Shown one piece after another: positions 8,400 to 16,445 of a stretch of DNA of 64,000 nucleotides. The notes under the pieces are model-generated. The model did not search any database. It was not told the origin of the DNA and saw only the letters and a program-made list of their open reading frames with translations. This stretch comes from Billgrantia zhangzhouensis (GTDB taxonomy: Bacteria > Pseudomonadota > Gammaproteobacteria > Pseudomonadales > Halomonadaceae), in assembly GCF_021404465.1 (NCBI RefSeq), contig NZ_JABFTT010000002.1, positions 62,001 to 126,000 of the forward strand, given 5' to 3'. How positions within the stretch are numbered: the first letter of the stretch is position 1; every line of letters begins with the position of its first letter. Both the position numbers and the translations under genes were made by a program.

Positions 8400-9663
8400 G
8401 TACGAGCGCCGGCACTCCCGCTGGTATGAGGTGTTATTGCTGGGGCTGGGCATTCACGTGCTGGTGGGGTTGCCGTTGGTCATCCTGCTGCCATCGCTGG
8501 AGCGTTGGGGCTGGGAGTTCTGGTTGTATCTGCCGGATGTCCGCAGTAACACCATTATCGCGGTTGGGTTGGCGTTCATGGCTTCCGCCCTGACGCTGCG
8601 TCGATTGGGGACCTACCCGGGTACCCAATTGGCGGCTTACATCATGCCGACGGTTTCTATTGCGTTCCTGATTGCCGTGGCATTGTTGTTCTTCACCCGC
8701 GAGGGCTACACCCGCCAGGTGCTGTTCGGTGGCTACCTTGCTAGCCTGGTATGGTTCTACCTGGGATATTCCTTTGGCCGTCGTTACCGCAAGCTCAAGC
8801 TGGCCTTGGTGCCGTTCGGCAACACCAGGCGTTTGCTGGGCACTAAACGTATTGACCTGCGCATGTTGGATGAGCCCGATCTGCGAGGCATTCGCTTCGA
8901 TGGCGTGGTGGCCGATCTGCGCGCCGAGGATCTGCCGCCGGAATGGGAGAAATTCCTGGCCACCTGCACCCTATGCCATATCCCCGTTTACCACATTCGC
9001 CAGATCCATGAGTCGCTCTCCGGCCGGGTGCAGATCGACAGTCTCTCCGAGAATGAATTCGGTAGCTTGCTGCCTTCGTTGATATACCTGCGCTTCAAGC
9101 GATTCGCCGATACCATTGGCGCCATGCTTCTGCTGCCGATACTGTTGCCGATCATGCTGGTGACGGCGGTGATCATCAAGCTGGACAGCCCCGGTCCGGT
9201 GTTCTTCATGCAGCCGCGCGTGGGCTATCGAGCTCGGCCCTTCCTGATGTTCAAATTTCGCAGCATGTACCACGACATGAGCGGCGAAGACTTCACCATT
9301 TCCGAGGATGACCCGCGCATCACCCGGGTGGGCAAGGTGATCCGCAAATACCGCATCGACGAGCTACCGCAGATCTTCAACATCCTGAAGGGGGAGATGA
9401 GCTTCATCGGCCCCCGGCCGGAATCGGCTTCGCTCTCTGAGTGGTACGAAGAGGACGTGCCGTTCTTCAGCTACCGCCACGTGGTACGCCCTGGTATTAG
9501 CGGCTGGGCCCAGGTGGAGCAGGGCTACGCAGCAGAGGTCCAGGGTATGACCAAGAAGCTGCAGTACGATTTTTACTACATCAAGCACGTGTCGCTGTGG
9601 CTGGACGTGCTGATCGCCCTCAAGACGGTGCGTATTCTGTTCACCGGTTTTGGTGCGCGTTAG
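8389..9663 (+). CDS. undecaprenyl-phosphate sugar-1-phosphate transferase (WbaP/PssA-like)
   Basis: Initiating enzyme of polysaccharide repeat synthesis: moves a sugar-1-phosphate from a UDP-sugar to undecaprenyl phosphate. The N-terminal half has four hydrophobic helices and a CoA-binding-like soluble segment; the C-terminal catalytic domain begins with KRFADTIGAMLLLP (~237), followed by DSPGPVFFMQPRVG, KFRSM (~288), DELPQ (~323) and IGPRPE (~338), the standard bacterial sugar-transferase motifs. Length 424 fits the family. Start ATG 8389 overlaps the upstream glycosyltransferase gene by 11 bases. Its presence makes this locus a Wzy- or synthase-type polysaccharide cluster. Whether glucose, galactose or another sugar is used cannot be told. 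Confidence 0.9.
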   Translation: MKRKYERRHSRWYEVLLLGLGIHVLVGLPLVILLPSLERWGWEFWLYLPDVRSNTIIAVGLAFMASALTLRRLGTYPGTQLAAYIMPTVSIAFLIAVALLFFTREGYTRQVLFGGYLASLVWFYLGYSFGRRYRKLKLALVPFGNTRRLLGTKRIDLRMLDEPDLRGIRFDGVVADLRAEDLPPEWEKFLATCTLCHIPVYHIRQIHESLSGRVQIDSLSENEFGSLLPSLIYLRFKRFADTIGAMLLLPILLPIMLVTAVIIKLDSPGPVFFMQPRVGYRARPFLMFKFRSMYHDMSGEDFTISEDDPRITRVGKVIRKYRIDELPQIFNILKGEMSFIGPRPESASLSEWYEEDVPFFSYRHVVRPGISGWAQVEQGYAAEVQGMTKKLQYDFYYIKHVSLWLDVLIALKTVRILFTGFGAR

Positions 9664-9781
9664 GTGGGGCGCGGGCGGTTGGGCATGGCAGGCTAGCCAT
9701 GCACGCTGGGTCTGTTTCAGCCCGCCCTGCACCTTTGGCCCAGCGTTAACGTGGCCAATTGTCCGAAGTGGTATGATTTCT

Positions 9782-9803
9782 GCGAGCGCCTGCGGGCGCT
9801 CGC
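9782..9803. promoter_or_regulatory. strong hairpin in the leader of the polymerase gene
   Basis: GCGAGCGCC at 9782-9790 pairs perfectly with GGCGCTCGC at 9795-9803 over a 4-base loop. It lies 45 bases before the polymerase start. A TGGTATGAT word just upstream (9770-9778) fits an extended -10 box, so the hairpin could be a leader structure of an internal promoter. No T-run follows, so a simple terminator is less likely. Confidence 0.5.
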
Positions 9804-9848
9804 TGCGTTTATGGCTCGCTTGGAAGCGGGAAGGGGAGGCTGAGAGAA

Positions 9849-11087
9849 GTGTTCATACGAAAGCGAGCGATGTGGATCAACCAATGGGCCTTGTTTCTGG
9901 TACTGGTACTCCTCATTGCCACACCGATCCGTAGCCATGCCGTGGTCGCGGTGCTGTTGCTCTATTCCATCGGCTATCTAATAGCGAACCGCCACACGCT
10001 GACGATCACTCCGTTCGACTGGACGGTGGTTGCGCTACTGTTGCTATTCTTGTTTTCCCGGCTGCCTATCTATTTCTGGGCCGATCAGGAGTCCCGTTAC
10101 CTGGCTCCAGGCGCGCACATGGCCGCTTTGGTACCCATCTACCTGATGCTACGCCACCTGCTGGTCCCGTCTGACTTGCCTGCTTTAAGGCAATACATGG
10201 AAGCGGGCCTGGTGCTGGGCTGTCTTGGTGCACTGGCTGTTGCGCTTTATCAAACCCAGGTATTGGGGAGCTACCGTGCCGACGGATTCCTGTTCAGCAT
10301 CAACCTGAGTTACCTCAGCTGTGCCATGGCTTTTCTGGCAGCCTGTTTAATCCGTGGCAGCCGCCATAAGGCATGGCTGTTGGCTGCGGCTCTGGCCGGT
10401 GCCGTGACTTGCGTGCTCACGCTAGCCAGGGGGGGCATTCTGGCAATGCCTATCCTGCTGATAGTGCTCTTGATGCTGAATATCGACAAGATTGGCTGGA
10501 AGATCTTCGCTAGCGGTATTGCTGCCTTGCTGCTGCTGGGCACGGCGAGTTATGTCACGCTGCCCAGCGTACAGGATCGGGTTGCCTACACCATCGCCGA
10601 GTTGGATAACCTGTCACAGGGTGACATTGAAGCTGCGGTATCCGCTGGTGGGCGTTTGCAGCTCTGGACTGCGGCTTCTCATGCTTTCTTGGCCCGTCCA
10701 CTGATCGGGCTTGGCTATGAGGAGCGCGAAGCGCTGAATGCGCAGTTGGTAGAAGATGGAGAAATAACCGAATGGGTACTCGGGGTCAGCCGGGGCCATG
10801 CTCATAGCCAGTATTTCGAGATGGCTGCCACGGGTGGTGTCTTGGGATTGGTGGCGCTGTTTGGCTATTTGGTCGTCCCGGGTATTTTCCATTGGCGGCT
10901 GTGTCGGCAGGACAGCAGCAATATCTGGTCGCAGGCAGCATTGGTGTTTACGCTAGGGTTTGCCTTGTACAACCTGACAGAAGCGGCGATACACCATGAA
11001 ATGATGACAATTTTCTACACCTACATGCAGGTGACGCTATTGGCGATGGCGCTCTTGCATCGGAATCAGATGTCCGAGAGGCAATGA
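9849..11087 (+). CDS. O-antigen ligase / polymerase (Wzy-like) family protein
   Basis: A 412-residue polytopic membrane protein with about ten to eleven hydrophobic helices and a large periplasmic loop (~230-310) containing GGRLQLW, GLGYEE and GHAHSQYFEMAATGG. The last pattern, H-x-S-x-Y-x-x-x-x-x-x-G, is characteristic of the Wzy_C / WaaL superfamily. It should polymerise or ligate lipid-linked repeat units on the periplasmic face. Start used is GTG 9849; ATG at 9870 is an alternative. It follows the sugar transferase after a 185-base gap with a hairpin, so it may have its own promoter. No flippase (Wzx) or Wzc-type gene is visible here, so the export machinery must lie elsewhere or left of the window. 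Confidence 0.85.
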   Translation: MFIRKRAMWINQWALFLVLVLLIATPIRSHAVVAVLLLYSIGYLIANRHTLTITPFDWTVVALLLLFLFSRLPIYFWADQESRYLAPGAHMAALVPIYLMLRHLLVPSDLPALRQYMEAGLVLGCLGALAVALYQTQVLGSYRADGFLFSINLSYLSCAMAFLAACLIRGSRHKAWLLAAALAGAVTCVLTLARGGILAMPILLIVLLMLNIDKIGWKIFASGIAALLLLGTASYVTLPSVQDRVAYTIAELDNLSQGDIEAAVSAGGRLQLWTAASHAFLARPLIGLGYEEREALNAQLVEDGEITEWVLGVSRGHAHSQYFEMAATGGVLGLVALFGYLVVPGIFHWRLCRQDSSNIWSQAALVFTLGFALYNLTEAAIHHEMMTIFYTYMQVTLLAMALLHRNQMSERQ

Positions 11088-11148
11088 GGGGGTCGGTACC
11101 ATGCATTGCCTCTGGGTGTGCGGAGCCTCTACCATAGGCATCGTAGCT

Positions 11149-11175
11149 AGGCGGCGCACATAAAGTACGCCGCCT
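11149..11175. terminator. hairpin between convergent genes
   Basis: AGGCGGCG (11149-11156) pairs with CGCCGCCT (11168-11175) over an 11-base loop, between the polymerase gene and the convergent pyruvyl-transferase gene. It is followed by TCTCTCATT on the plus strand, only a weak T-tract. A bidirectional terminator is likely by position. Confidence 0.5.
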
Positions 11176-11182
11176 TCTCTCA

Positions 11183-12238
11183 TTAACCGATGCGAAGATG
11201 ACGGTCTAGCAGGGTGAGGTAACGCTCTTGTGTTGCCTCTTTATGCTCGGCCAATGCGCGGCTTCTGCTCACGATGTTGCCAATTGAAGCGTCAATCGTT
11301 TCTTTTACCTGCTCATAGGGGTCGTCAATAGCTATCATGTCTGCAAGGAAGCCTTTTACTGTGGCCGCTCGTCTATCATGAGCAAGCATGATGCCTGGGA
11401 TTCCCATGGAGGCCGATATTCCGATACCATGGACACGGTAACCTATTACCAGATCATAGCGATTATAAATATCCAGATAATCTTTGGCGTCGTAGGAGTA
11501 TCGAACGGTTTGATCACCGAAGTCCTTTCTAAAATGAGATAGCTCGTCTATGTAGTGTGAGACAAACTCTATTTCGTATTCGTCGCCGTAATCATCAAGT
11601 AATTTTTTGTAAATATTCATCATGTACTGGTAGGTATCGCTAGAAACGTTGTTGCTGGCAACCGCGTCGTTCGTGCCGTACATTAAGCCGATTCTTTTGA
11701 CTTTATCTACCAATCTTCCGCTTTTGCTAGATAGCAAGGCAGGGCAAGGTAGCTGATGGGTTTCTAGCGGTTGCAGCCCATCATGTGTGTCAGTATCTCT
11801 TGTGGTTATTAGCGAAGCTCGTTTAAAAACTTCTTGTTCTTCCTTGGTGAAGTGTTCGTCATTGAAGCTGAATTTCCCGCTGGTCCCCAAGCCAAGAAAA
11901 ATGGTAGGAAGATCGTATTCGAGAATGGATGAATAGAGCTTGACCATGCGTCTGCCTCGCCACTCGGGGGAGCCAGCGAAGACTACCATGTCAGCATAAT
12001 CCATAGGCGGCCTTTCTTTGACCGAGTTGTCGAGAAATTTCTCAACTAGATCTTTGCCGGCCGCCTTGTCGATGGCTTTGATGATATCATACTTACGGGC
12101 GCGTCGTGTCTGCGGGTTTCGGTTGTAAATGATGGGATTAAACTCACCGAGGTATTGCTGAAGCAGGTTGATACACCCCATGAGAATAAATTCGTCGCCA
12201 GGATTCCACTGGCGGGTGGTCGAAAAAACGATATTCAC
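11183..12238 (-). CDS. polysaccharide pyruvyl transferase family protein
   Basis: Predicted to add a ketal-linked pyruvate from PEP to a sugar of the polysaccharide, giving it negative charge. Supporting patterns of the PS_pyruv_trans family: the N-terminal NPGDEFILMGC, the central VFAGSPEWRG and FLGLGTSG, and the C-terminal DLVIGYRVHGIGISASMGIPGIMLAHD, which contains the conserved R-x-H-x. Length 351 is normal. It is the only gene of the locus on the minus strand, convergent with the polymerase gene and divergent from the GT9 gene (14-base gap to that open frame, ~140 to its likely start). Family call is good; acceptor sugar unknown. Confidence 0.85.
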   Translation of the reverse strand: MNIVFSTTRQWNPGDEFILMGCINLLQQYLGEFNPIIYNRNPQTRRARKYDIIKAIDKAAGKDLVEKFLDNSVKERPPMDYADMVVFAGSPEWRGRRMVKLYSSILEYDLPTIFLGLGTSGKFSFNDEHFTKEEQEVFKRASLITTRDTDTHDGLQPLETHQLPCPALLSSKSGRLVDKVKRIGLMYGTNDAVASNNVSSDTYQYMMNIYKKLLDDYGDEYEIEFVSHYIDELSHFRKDFGDQTVRYSYDAKDYLDIYNRYDLVIGYRVHGIGISASMGIPGIMLAHDRRAATVKGFLADMIAIDDPYEQVKETIDASIGNIVSRSRALAEHKEATQERYLTLLDRHLRIG

Positions 12239-12381
12239 GTCTATGCTCCTGGTTGGGTAGCCAAGGTCGTTACGGCTCGGTTATCGGGAGCGATGTGATG
12301 TGCTACCCTGAGCCATTTCCGGGTGCGGCAAGCCTAACGAAAAGTTCTTTCCGTTGCCAGTGTGGCCAGACGCGAGGGGGA

Positions 12382-13497
12382 GTGGTGGGATACCTTATCA
12401 GAAAAGGGTTGAATGGGGTCCGGTCGAGCCGAGATAGGCTTCGCATCGCACTGATTCGACGGCTTTTTGATCGTGAAAAGCTGGCCGTTGAAAGGCCCTC
12501 AGAGGTTCGCAAGGTGCTTTTCATCCGGTGGGATGCCAAATGGGGCGATTCGGTAGTGTTCTCCTTCGTGCCCAGAGAGCTGCAGCGGCAGGGCATTTCG
12601 GTGGAAGTCATCGCCACAGCCGATATGGCACCGGTATTTCGCGATCAGTTTGGCGTGGATACAGTGCACGTAACGAAGAAGCGTGCTGGCTACGGCGAAA
12701 TCCGGCAGCTAGCCAAGCGTATTGGTCAGGTCGATCTGGTCGTGTTTTTCAGCCATTTGGCTAACCATCGAGCGCTCTACCTGCTGAGTCAATTGCAGGC
12801 CAGGCATGTTGCTAGCCTGGACGATAGCGTAGGGCTGGTCGATCTCAAGCTGGGAGAGGCTACTCGAGGGCGTCATTTTGCCGAGAAATATCTGACACTG
12901 CTCGAACGCTGTGGCGTACAGGGGGCGGATACCCAGTACCTCGTCCCCCGTAACGAGCAGAGCGAGGAGCGGGTGGCTACCTTTGTGAGAGGTCGACGTC
13001 CCTTCATCTGTTTCAACGCTTTCAGCAAGGGGCGTGCCCGTACTCTCACGTTCGAGACTAGCCGGCAACTCATCCCCATGCTGCTTGAACGACTGCCTGG
13101 GCACGACGTATGCGTATTATCCGCTCCCGGCAAGCAGCAGGAGGTCGAGGCACTGTGTCAACAATGGAGTGAGCGAGTCTTTTCGTTGCCCGACACGCAG
13201 AGCGTCTATGACAATATCGCGCTTATCGCCCATGCCGATGCCCTGGTGTCGGGTATAACTGCTACGGTTCACATAGCTGATGGCTTGGGTGTGCCCTCCT
13301 TTGTGCTGTTCCCCTATGATCCGGCCGATCGCGACGATTGGCACAGCCGGCACCCGCTGTCGGTTAATATGTTGGCACAGCCTAGCGAGCCGCTGGATGT
13401 CAATCAGTTAGACTGGGATGAGGTGAAAAAACAGTTGAGCTGGTTTACTAGTGAGCTGGGAGTTTCGAAACTAGATCATAGCTCTCCGGAACCGTGA
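12382..13497 (+). CDS. glycosyltransferase family 9 (heptosyltransferase-like)
   Basis: GT9 enzymes move heptose or related sugars to LPS-type acceptors. The protein opens with KVLFIRWDAKWGDSVV, matching the family pattern R-x-D-x-x-GD, and ends with the donor-site region (PDTQSVYDNIALIAHADALVSG, then HIADGLGVPSFVLF). The frame is open back to 12253, but the first 43 codons look non-coding; GTG 12382 (or 12385) is preceded by GAGGGGG at 12374-12380 and is chosen, giving 371 residues. In the usual motif a Thr/Ser and a His are seen near the C-terminus (GITATVHIAD). It sits between pyruvyl transferase and GT32, so it could decorate the exopolysaccharide or an LPS core sugar. Donor unknown. Confidence 0.75.
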   Translation: MVGYLIRKGLNGVRSSRDRLRIALIRRLFDREKLAVERPSEVRKVLFIRWDAKWGDSVVFSFVPRELQRQGISVEVIATADMAPVFRDQFGVDTVHVTKKRAGYGEIRQLAKRIGQVDLVVFFSHLANHRALYLLSQLQARHVASLDDSVGLVDLKLGEATRGRHFAEKYLTLLERCGVQGADTQYLVPRNEQSEERVATFVRGRRPFICFNAFSKGRARTLTFETSRQLIPMLLERLPGHDVCVLSAPGKQQEVEALCQQWSERVFSLPDTQSVYDNIALIAHADALVSGITATVHIADGLGVPSFVLFPYDPADRDDWHSRHPLSVNMLAQPSEPLDVNQLDWDEVKKQLSWFTSELGVSKLDHSSPEP

Positions 13498-13544
13498 GGG
13501 CTGGGGCATGTCGTAGCTGGGGTATCCATGAAGAGGGGAAGCGA

Positions 13545-14345
13545 GTGAACAACTTTGGCGTACTGGCCTTTGCCAGGATGGTGAAACTGCTGGCCAACGT
13601 GACCAAGCTGGCTTCCTACGGCTTCCATTTTCTCTTTCCCAACAAGCGCTTCACCATTCCCGAGCGTGCCGCTCCCTGGTGGAGGTCGAAGCGCGCGGCC
13701 GAGGCCAAGGTGCCACGCATCCTGTGGCAGACCAACTTCACCGACAAGGCTACGCTACCGGTCTACCTGAACTATCTGTTCAACCGGCTGATGGCGCCGA
13801 GCTTCGAATATCGCTTCGTGATCACCGAGGCACGGGCCGCGTTCATCGAGCAGAACTACCCGGCGGATATCTTTGAAGCCTATTCACGCTTGCAGGTGGG
13901 CGCGGCCCAGGCCGATTTTTGGCGCGTGCTGGTGCTGCAGCGGCACGGCGGGGTCTACATGGATATCGACGGCCACGCCGTTTGGCCGCTGGCGCGGATC
14001 GTGAAGCCGGAAATGGAGGAGTTGTTCGTCACCACCAAACGGGGCGACATCAGCAACTACTTCATCGCCAGCAAGCCCGACAACCCGCATCTGCACGGGA
14101 TCATCGAAGCCATCTGCGCCAATATCGAGAGCGAGGCCGACAAGAACATTTTCGAGCTGACTGGCCCGGGCGTGTTCAACAAGATGTTGCCACGCGATGA
14201 GATTCCAACCGCTTCCTACCGCTATACCTGCAACCAGGGCAACTTCACCAACGAGTACTTCCAATACATGGACAAGCCCCAGGGCAAGTGGACCCGCGAG
14301 CAGCACAAGATCGACGTGGTGCGCAAGCGCGAGGCGGTGGAGTAG
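13545..14345 (+). CDS. GT32-type capsular polysaccharide glycosyltransferase
   Basis: GT-A enzyme with the Gly_transf_sug DXD region: QADFWRVLVLQRHGG followed by YMDIDG (~residue 137), where the DxD binds the metal and nucleotide sugar. PRILWQTNF near residue 60 is the usual OCH1-type opening. The frame is open from GTG 13494, but GTG 13545 has a strong GAGGGG at 13533-13538 and a sensible N-terminal hydrophobic segment, giving 266 residues. It follows the GT9 gene closely, in the same direction, and ends the polysaccharide locus. Sugar specificity is unknown. Confidence 0.8.
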   Translation: MNNFGVLAFARMVKLLANVTKLASYGFHFLFPNKRFTIPERAAPWWRSKRAAEAKVPRILWQTNFTDKATLPVYLNYLFNRLMAPSFEYRFVITEARAAFIEQNYPADIFEAYSRLQVGAAQADFWRVLVLQRHGGVYMDIDGHAVWPLARIVKPEMEELFVTTKRGDISNYFIASKPDNPHLHGIIEAICANIESEADKNIFELTGPGVFNKMLPRDEIPTASYRYTCNQGNFTNEYFQYMDKPQGKWTREQHKIDVVRKREAVE

Positions 14346-14552
14346 GGCACCGCTCAGCCGAATGACGCGCGAGTTCTATTTGAGCCCGCCGATGCCGGTG
14401 GGACGTATTGCGTGTTTTAGCAGAACCTGTTGACGCGGCACGAGACCAACCTTGAGGCCCAGCGGGCGGCAGACGTGGCTTGCGCTGTTGAGGAAGCAGT
14501 GCCAGCCGGCCCATGCCAGGAGCATGGCCGGGCCGGCATGGTGTGGTTGCCT
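14346..14552. other. convergent intergenic region with GC-rich hairpin
   Basis: Separates the end of the polysaccharide locus from the convergent amidase operon. An imperfect GC-rich inverted repeat lies at about 14505-14540 (GCCGGCCCATGC against GCATGGCCGGGCCGGC, one bulge), probably a bidirectional terminator without a T-run. Bases 14426-14445 nearly match 22799-22818 (see that repeat). No gene is seen. Confidence 0.45.
14426..14445. repeat. 20-bp near-perfect direct repeat, left copy
   Basis: CCTGTTGACGCGGCACGAGA here matches 22799-22818 with one mismatch (A/G at position 15). The two copies lie just outside the amide operon with its regulator, in the two convergent gaps. Chance occurrence is possible. 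Confidence 0.35.
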
Positions 14553-15956
14553 TCAAACGGTTGGAGGTTCGCCCAATATATCGACCCCAGTGCCCAGCTT
14601 GGCTTCGATGGCTTGGCCGATGGCCAGCAGGCGCGCATCCTGCCAGGGGCCGGCGAGTATTTGCAGGCCCACGGGCATGCCGGCGTCGTCTTGGCCGACC
14701 GGCAGCGTCAGGCCGCACAGTCCCATGAAGTTAGCCATGACGGTGTTGCGCAGAGCCTTCATGTTAGCTTTGGGATAGGCCCCTTCCGGCTGCAAGCTCT
14801 CGAGTGTCGGTGGGGTGATTGCCACGGTGGGGGTCAGTACGGCATCTACCTGGCTCATGCACTCGGCTGCGGCCTGATAGAGGCGGTCGATCACTACACG
14901 ACGGCGTACATACTCCCATGCGGGCATATCATCGGCGGCAGCGACGCGAGCGGCGACGTTGGGGTCCAGGGCCTCGAGCATGTCCGGAAGCTCCATCCGC
15001 AGGAAAGCGGCCAACTCCGCAGCGGCCAGGCCGCCTTGCTGGAACAGCTCGTATGCCTCGTCGGTTTTGGGCAGTTCCAACGTTACCATTCGCGCACCGG
15101 CAGCTTCCAACTGGCGAATGGCCTGCTGTACGCTCTCGGCGATGCCGGGGCTGCAGTCGTTCCAGAAGAAGCGCTGCGGGACACCAAAGGTGAGGTCCGC
15201 AAGATTGGGAATGGCGGGGACCTTCGCGGGGCGGGGGCTCAAGCCACCGTCCAGGGCATCGAAGGCGTAAGCCAGGTCATCGACCCGCCTGGCCAAGAGC
15301 CCGGGGGTATCCAAGGTGGTGGAGAGCGGTACGATCCGTTCCGCCGGCCAGCGACCTGCCGTGGTCTTGAGACCGGCTACGCCGGTCATGCTGGCGGGAA
15401 TGCGCACCGAGCCGGCAGTATCGGTACCCAGTGCCAGGCTGGCGGTACCGCTGATGAGCGAGACACCCGCGCCGGAGCTGGAACCACCCGGCGTGCGGTG
15501 GGTGTCACGATCCCATGGGTTGCGGGGGGCGCCCCAATGGGCGTTGGTGCCCAGGCCGCCGAAGGCGAACTCCACGGTGTGGGTCTTGCCCATCAGGCTG
15601 GGGAGTTGGGCCAGCAGAGTCGTCACCAGCGGCCCCGGTGTCTCCCAGTGCGGGGGTAGCCGGCGCGATGAGCCGGCGTAGGTGGGCAGCCCCGGTACGG
15701 CGTAGATATCCTTTATCGATACCGGGATGCCCATCAGTGCACCGCTATTACCTCCTTGGGCAATCAGGGCATCGGTGGCGCGGGCAAAGGCCAGGGCGGC
15801 CTCGCCCTGCCAGGTGAGGTAGGCATGGTCGTGCTTGCCTCGGCTGGCATAGGCCGCGCAGGCGGCTTCGGCCAGCTCGGTGGCGCTGAGCGTGCCATCA
15901 CGCAGCGCGGCGGCCTGTTCGCGCAGCGGCCGCAGCAGGGGGGAGTGGGTCGTCAT
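14553..15956 (-). CDS. amidase signature family amidohydrolase
   Basis: Hydrolyses an amide to acid plus ammonia through the amidase-signature Ser-cisSer-Lys triad. All three are visible: K82 in SIKDIY, the cis-Ser in TPGGSSSGAG (155-164), and nucleophile S183 in DTAGSVRIP. Length 467 is typical. Start ATG 15956 has GGAG just upstream. It is the last gene of a leftward run (asparaginase, TRAP P-Q-M, M20 hydrolase, RidA, amidase). The family includes GatA, but no gatB/gatC is nearby, so a catabolic amidase (AtzF, 6-aminohexanoate or aryl-amide type) is preferred. The substrate is unknown. Confidence 0.85.
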   Translation of the reverse strand: MTTHSPLLRPLREQAAALRDGTLSATELAEAACAAYASRGKHDHAYLTWQGEAALAFARATDALIAQGGNSGALMGIPVSIKDIYAVPGLPTYAGSSRRLPPHWETPGPLVTTLLAQLPSLMGKTHTVEFAFGGLGTNAHWGAPRNPWDRDTHRTPGGSSSGAGVSLISGTASLALGTDTAGSVRIPASMTGVAGLKTTAGRWPAERIVPLSTTLDTPGLLARRVDDLAYAFDALDGGLSPRPAKVPAIPNLADLTFGVPQRFFWNDCSPGIAESVQQAIRQLEAAGARMVTLELPKTDEAYELFQQGGLAAAELAAFLRMELPDMLEALDPNVAARVAAADDMPAWEYVRRRVVIDRLYQAAAECMSQVDAVLTPTVAITPPTLESLQPEGAYPKANMKALRNTVMANFMGLCGLTLPVGQDDAGMPVGLQILAGPWQDARLLAIGQAIEAKLGTGVDILGEPPTV

Positions 15957-15971
15957 ATAGGTATCTCCTGC

Positions 15972-16439
15972 CTAGTCACGGATCTCGAAGATGGCTTCCA
16001 CTTCTACCGCGGCGTTGCCGGGCAAGGTAGCCACACCAATTGCCGTGCGGGCATGGCGGCTGGCCTCGCCGAACAGTGCGATGAACAGCTCCGAGGCACC
16101 GTTGATGACGAGTGGGACATCGTGAAAGCCGGGGGCCACGTTGACGAAGCCGTTCATGCGAACGCAGCGTACCACCCGCGTCATGTCGCCATTCACGGCA
16201 TCGCTGAGCGAAGCCAGCAGGTTGAGCGCGCAGGCCTGGGCAGCCAGCTTGCCGGTTTCCAGGTCGAATTCCGCGCCGACCTTGCCGGGGTAGAGTACCT
16301 CGCCGCCGCGTTCGCAGATCTGGCCGGCCAGGAACAGTTGGTTGCCCAGGCGCGACCAGGGCCGAAAGGTACCGCGTGGCTCGGGAATGGCGGGTAGGGT
16401 GAGGCCATGGGTGGCCACGGCATCGGCTATGGTGTGCAT
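15972..16439 (-). CDS. RidA (YjgF/YER057c/UK114) family protein
   Basis: RidA proteins hydrolyse reactive enamine/imine intermediates to ketones and ammonia. The C-terminal signature ARTAIGVATLPGNAAVEVEA with the conserved Arg and Glu is present, as is GTFRPWSRLGNQLFLAGQI for the first strand pair. At 155 residues it is longer than housekeeping RidA (~130), fitting the Rid5-7/AtuC-like subfamilies found in catabolic operons. Gaps of 15 bases to the amidase and 6 to the M20 gene point to one transcript. In this setting it probably clears an enamine made by a neighbouring amidohydrolase; this is inference. Confidence 0.85.
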   Translation of the reverse strand: MHTIADAVATHGLTLPAIPEPRGTFRPWSRLGNQLFLAGQICERGGEVLYPGKVGAEFDLETGKLAAQACALNLLASLSDAVNGDMTRVVRCVRMNGFVNVAPGFHDVPLVINGASELFIALFGEASRHARTAIGVATLPGNAAVEVEAIFEIRD

Positions 16440-16445
16440 TTGTCG

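Noticed and set aside
14430..15659. 409-codon plus-strand frame opposite the amidase gene
   Set aside because: Gly/Gln/His-rich shadow of a high-GC gene; the minus-strand amidase has its full catalytic triad and ribosome site.
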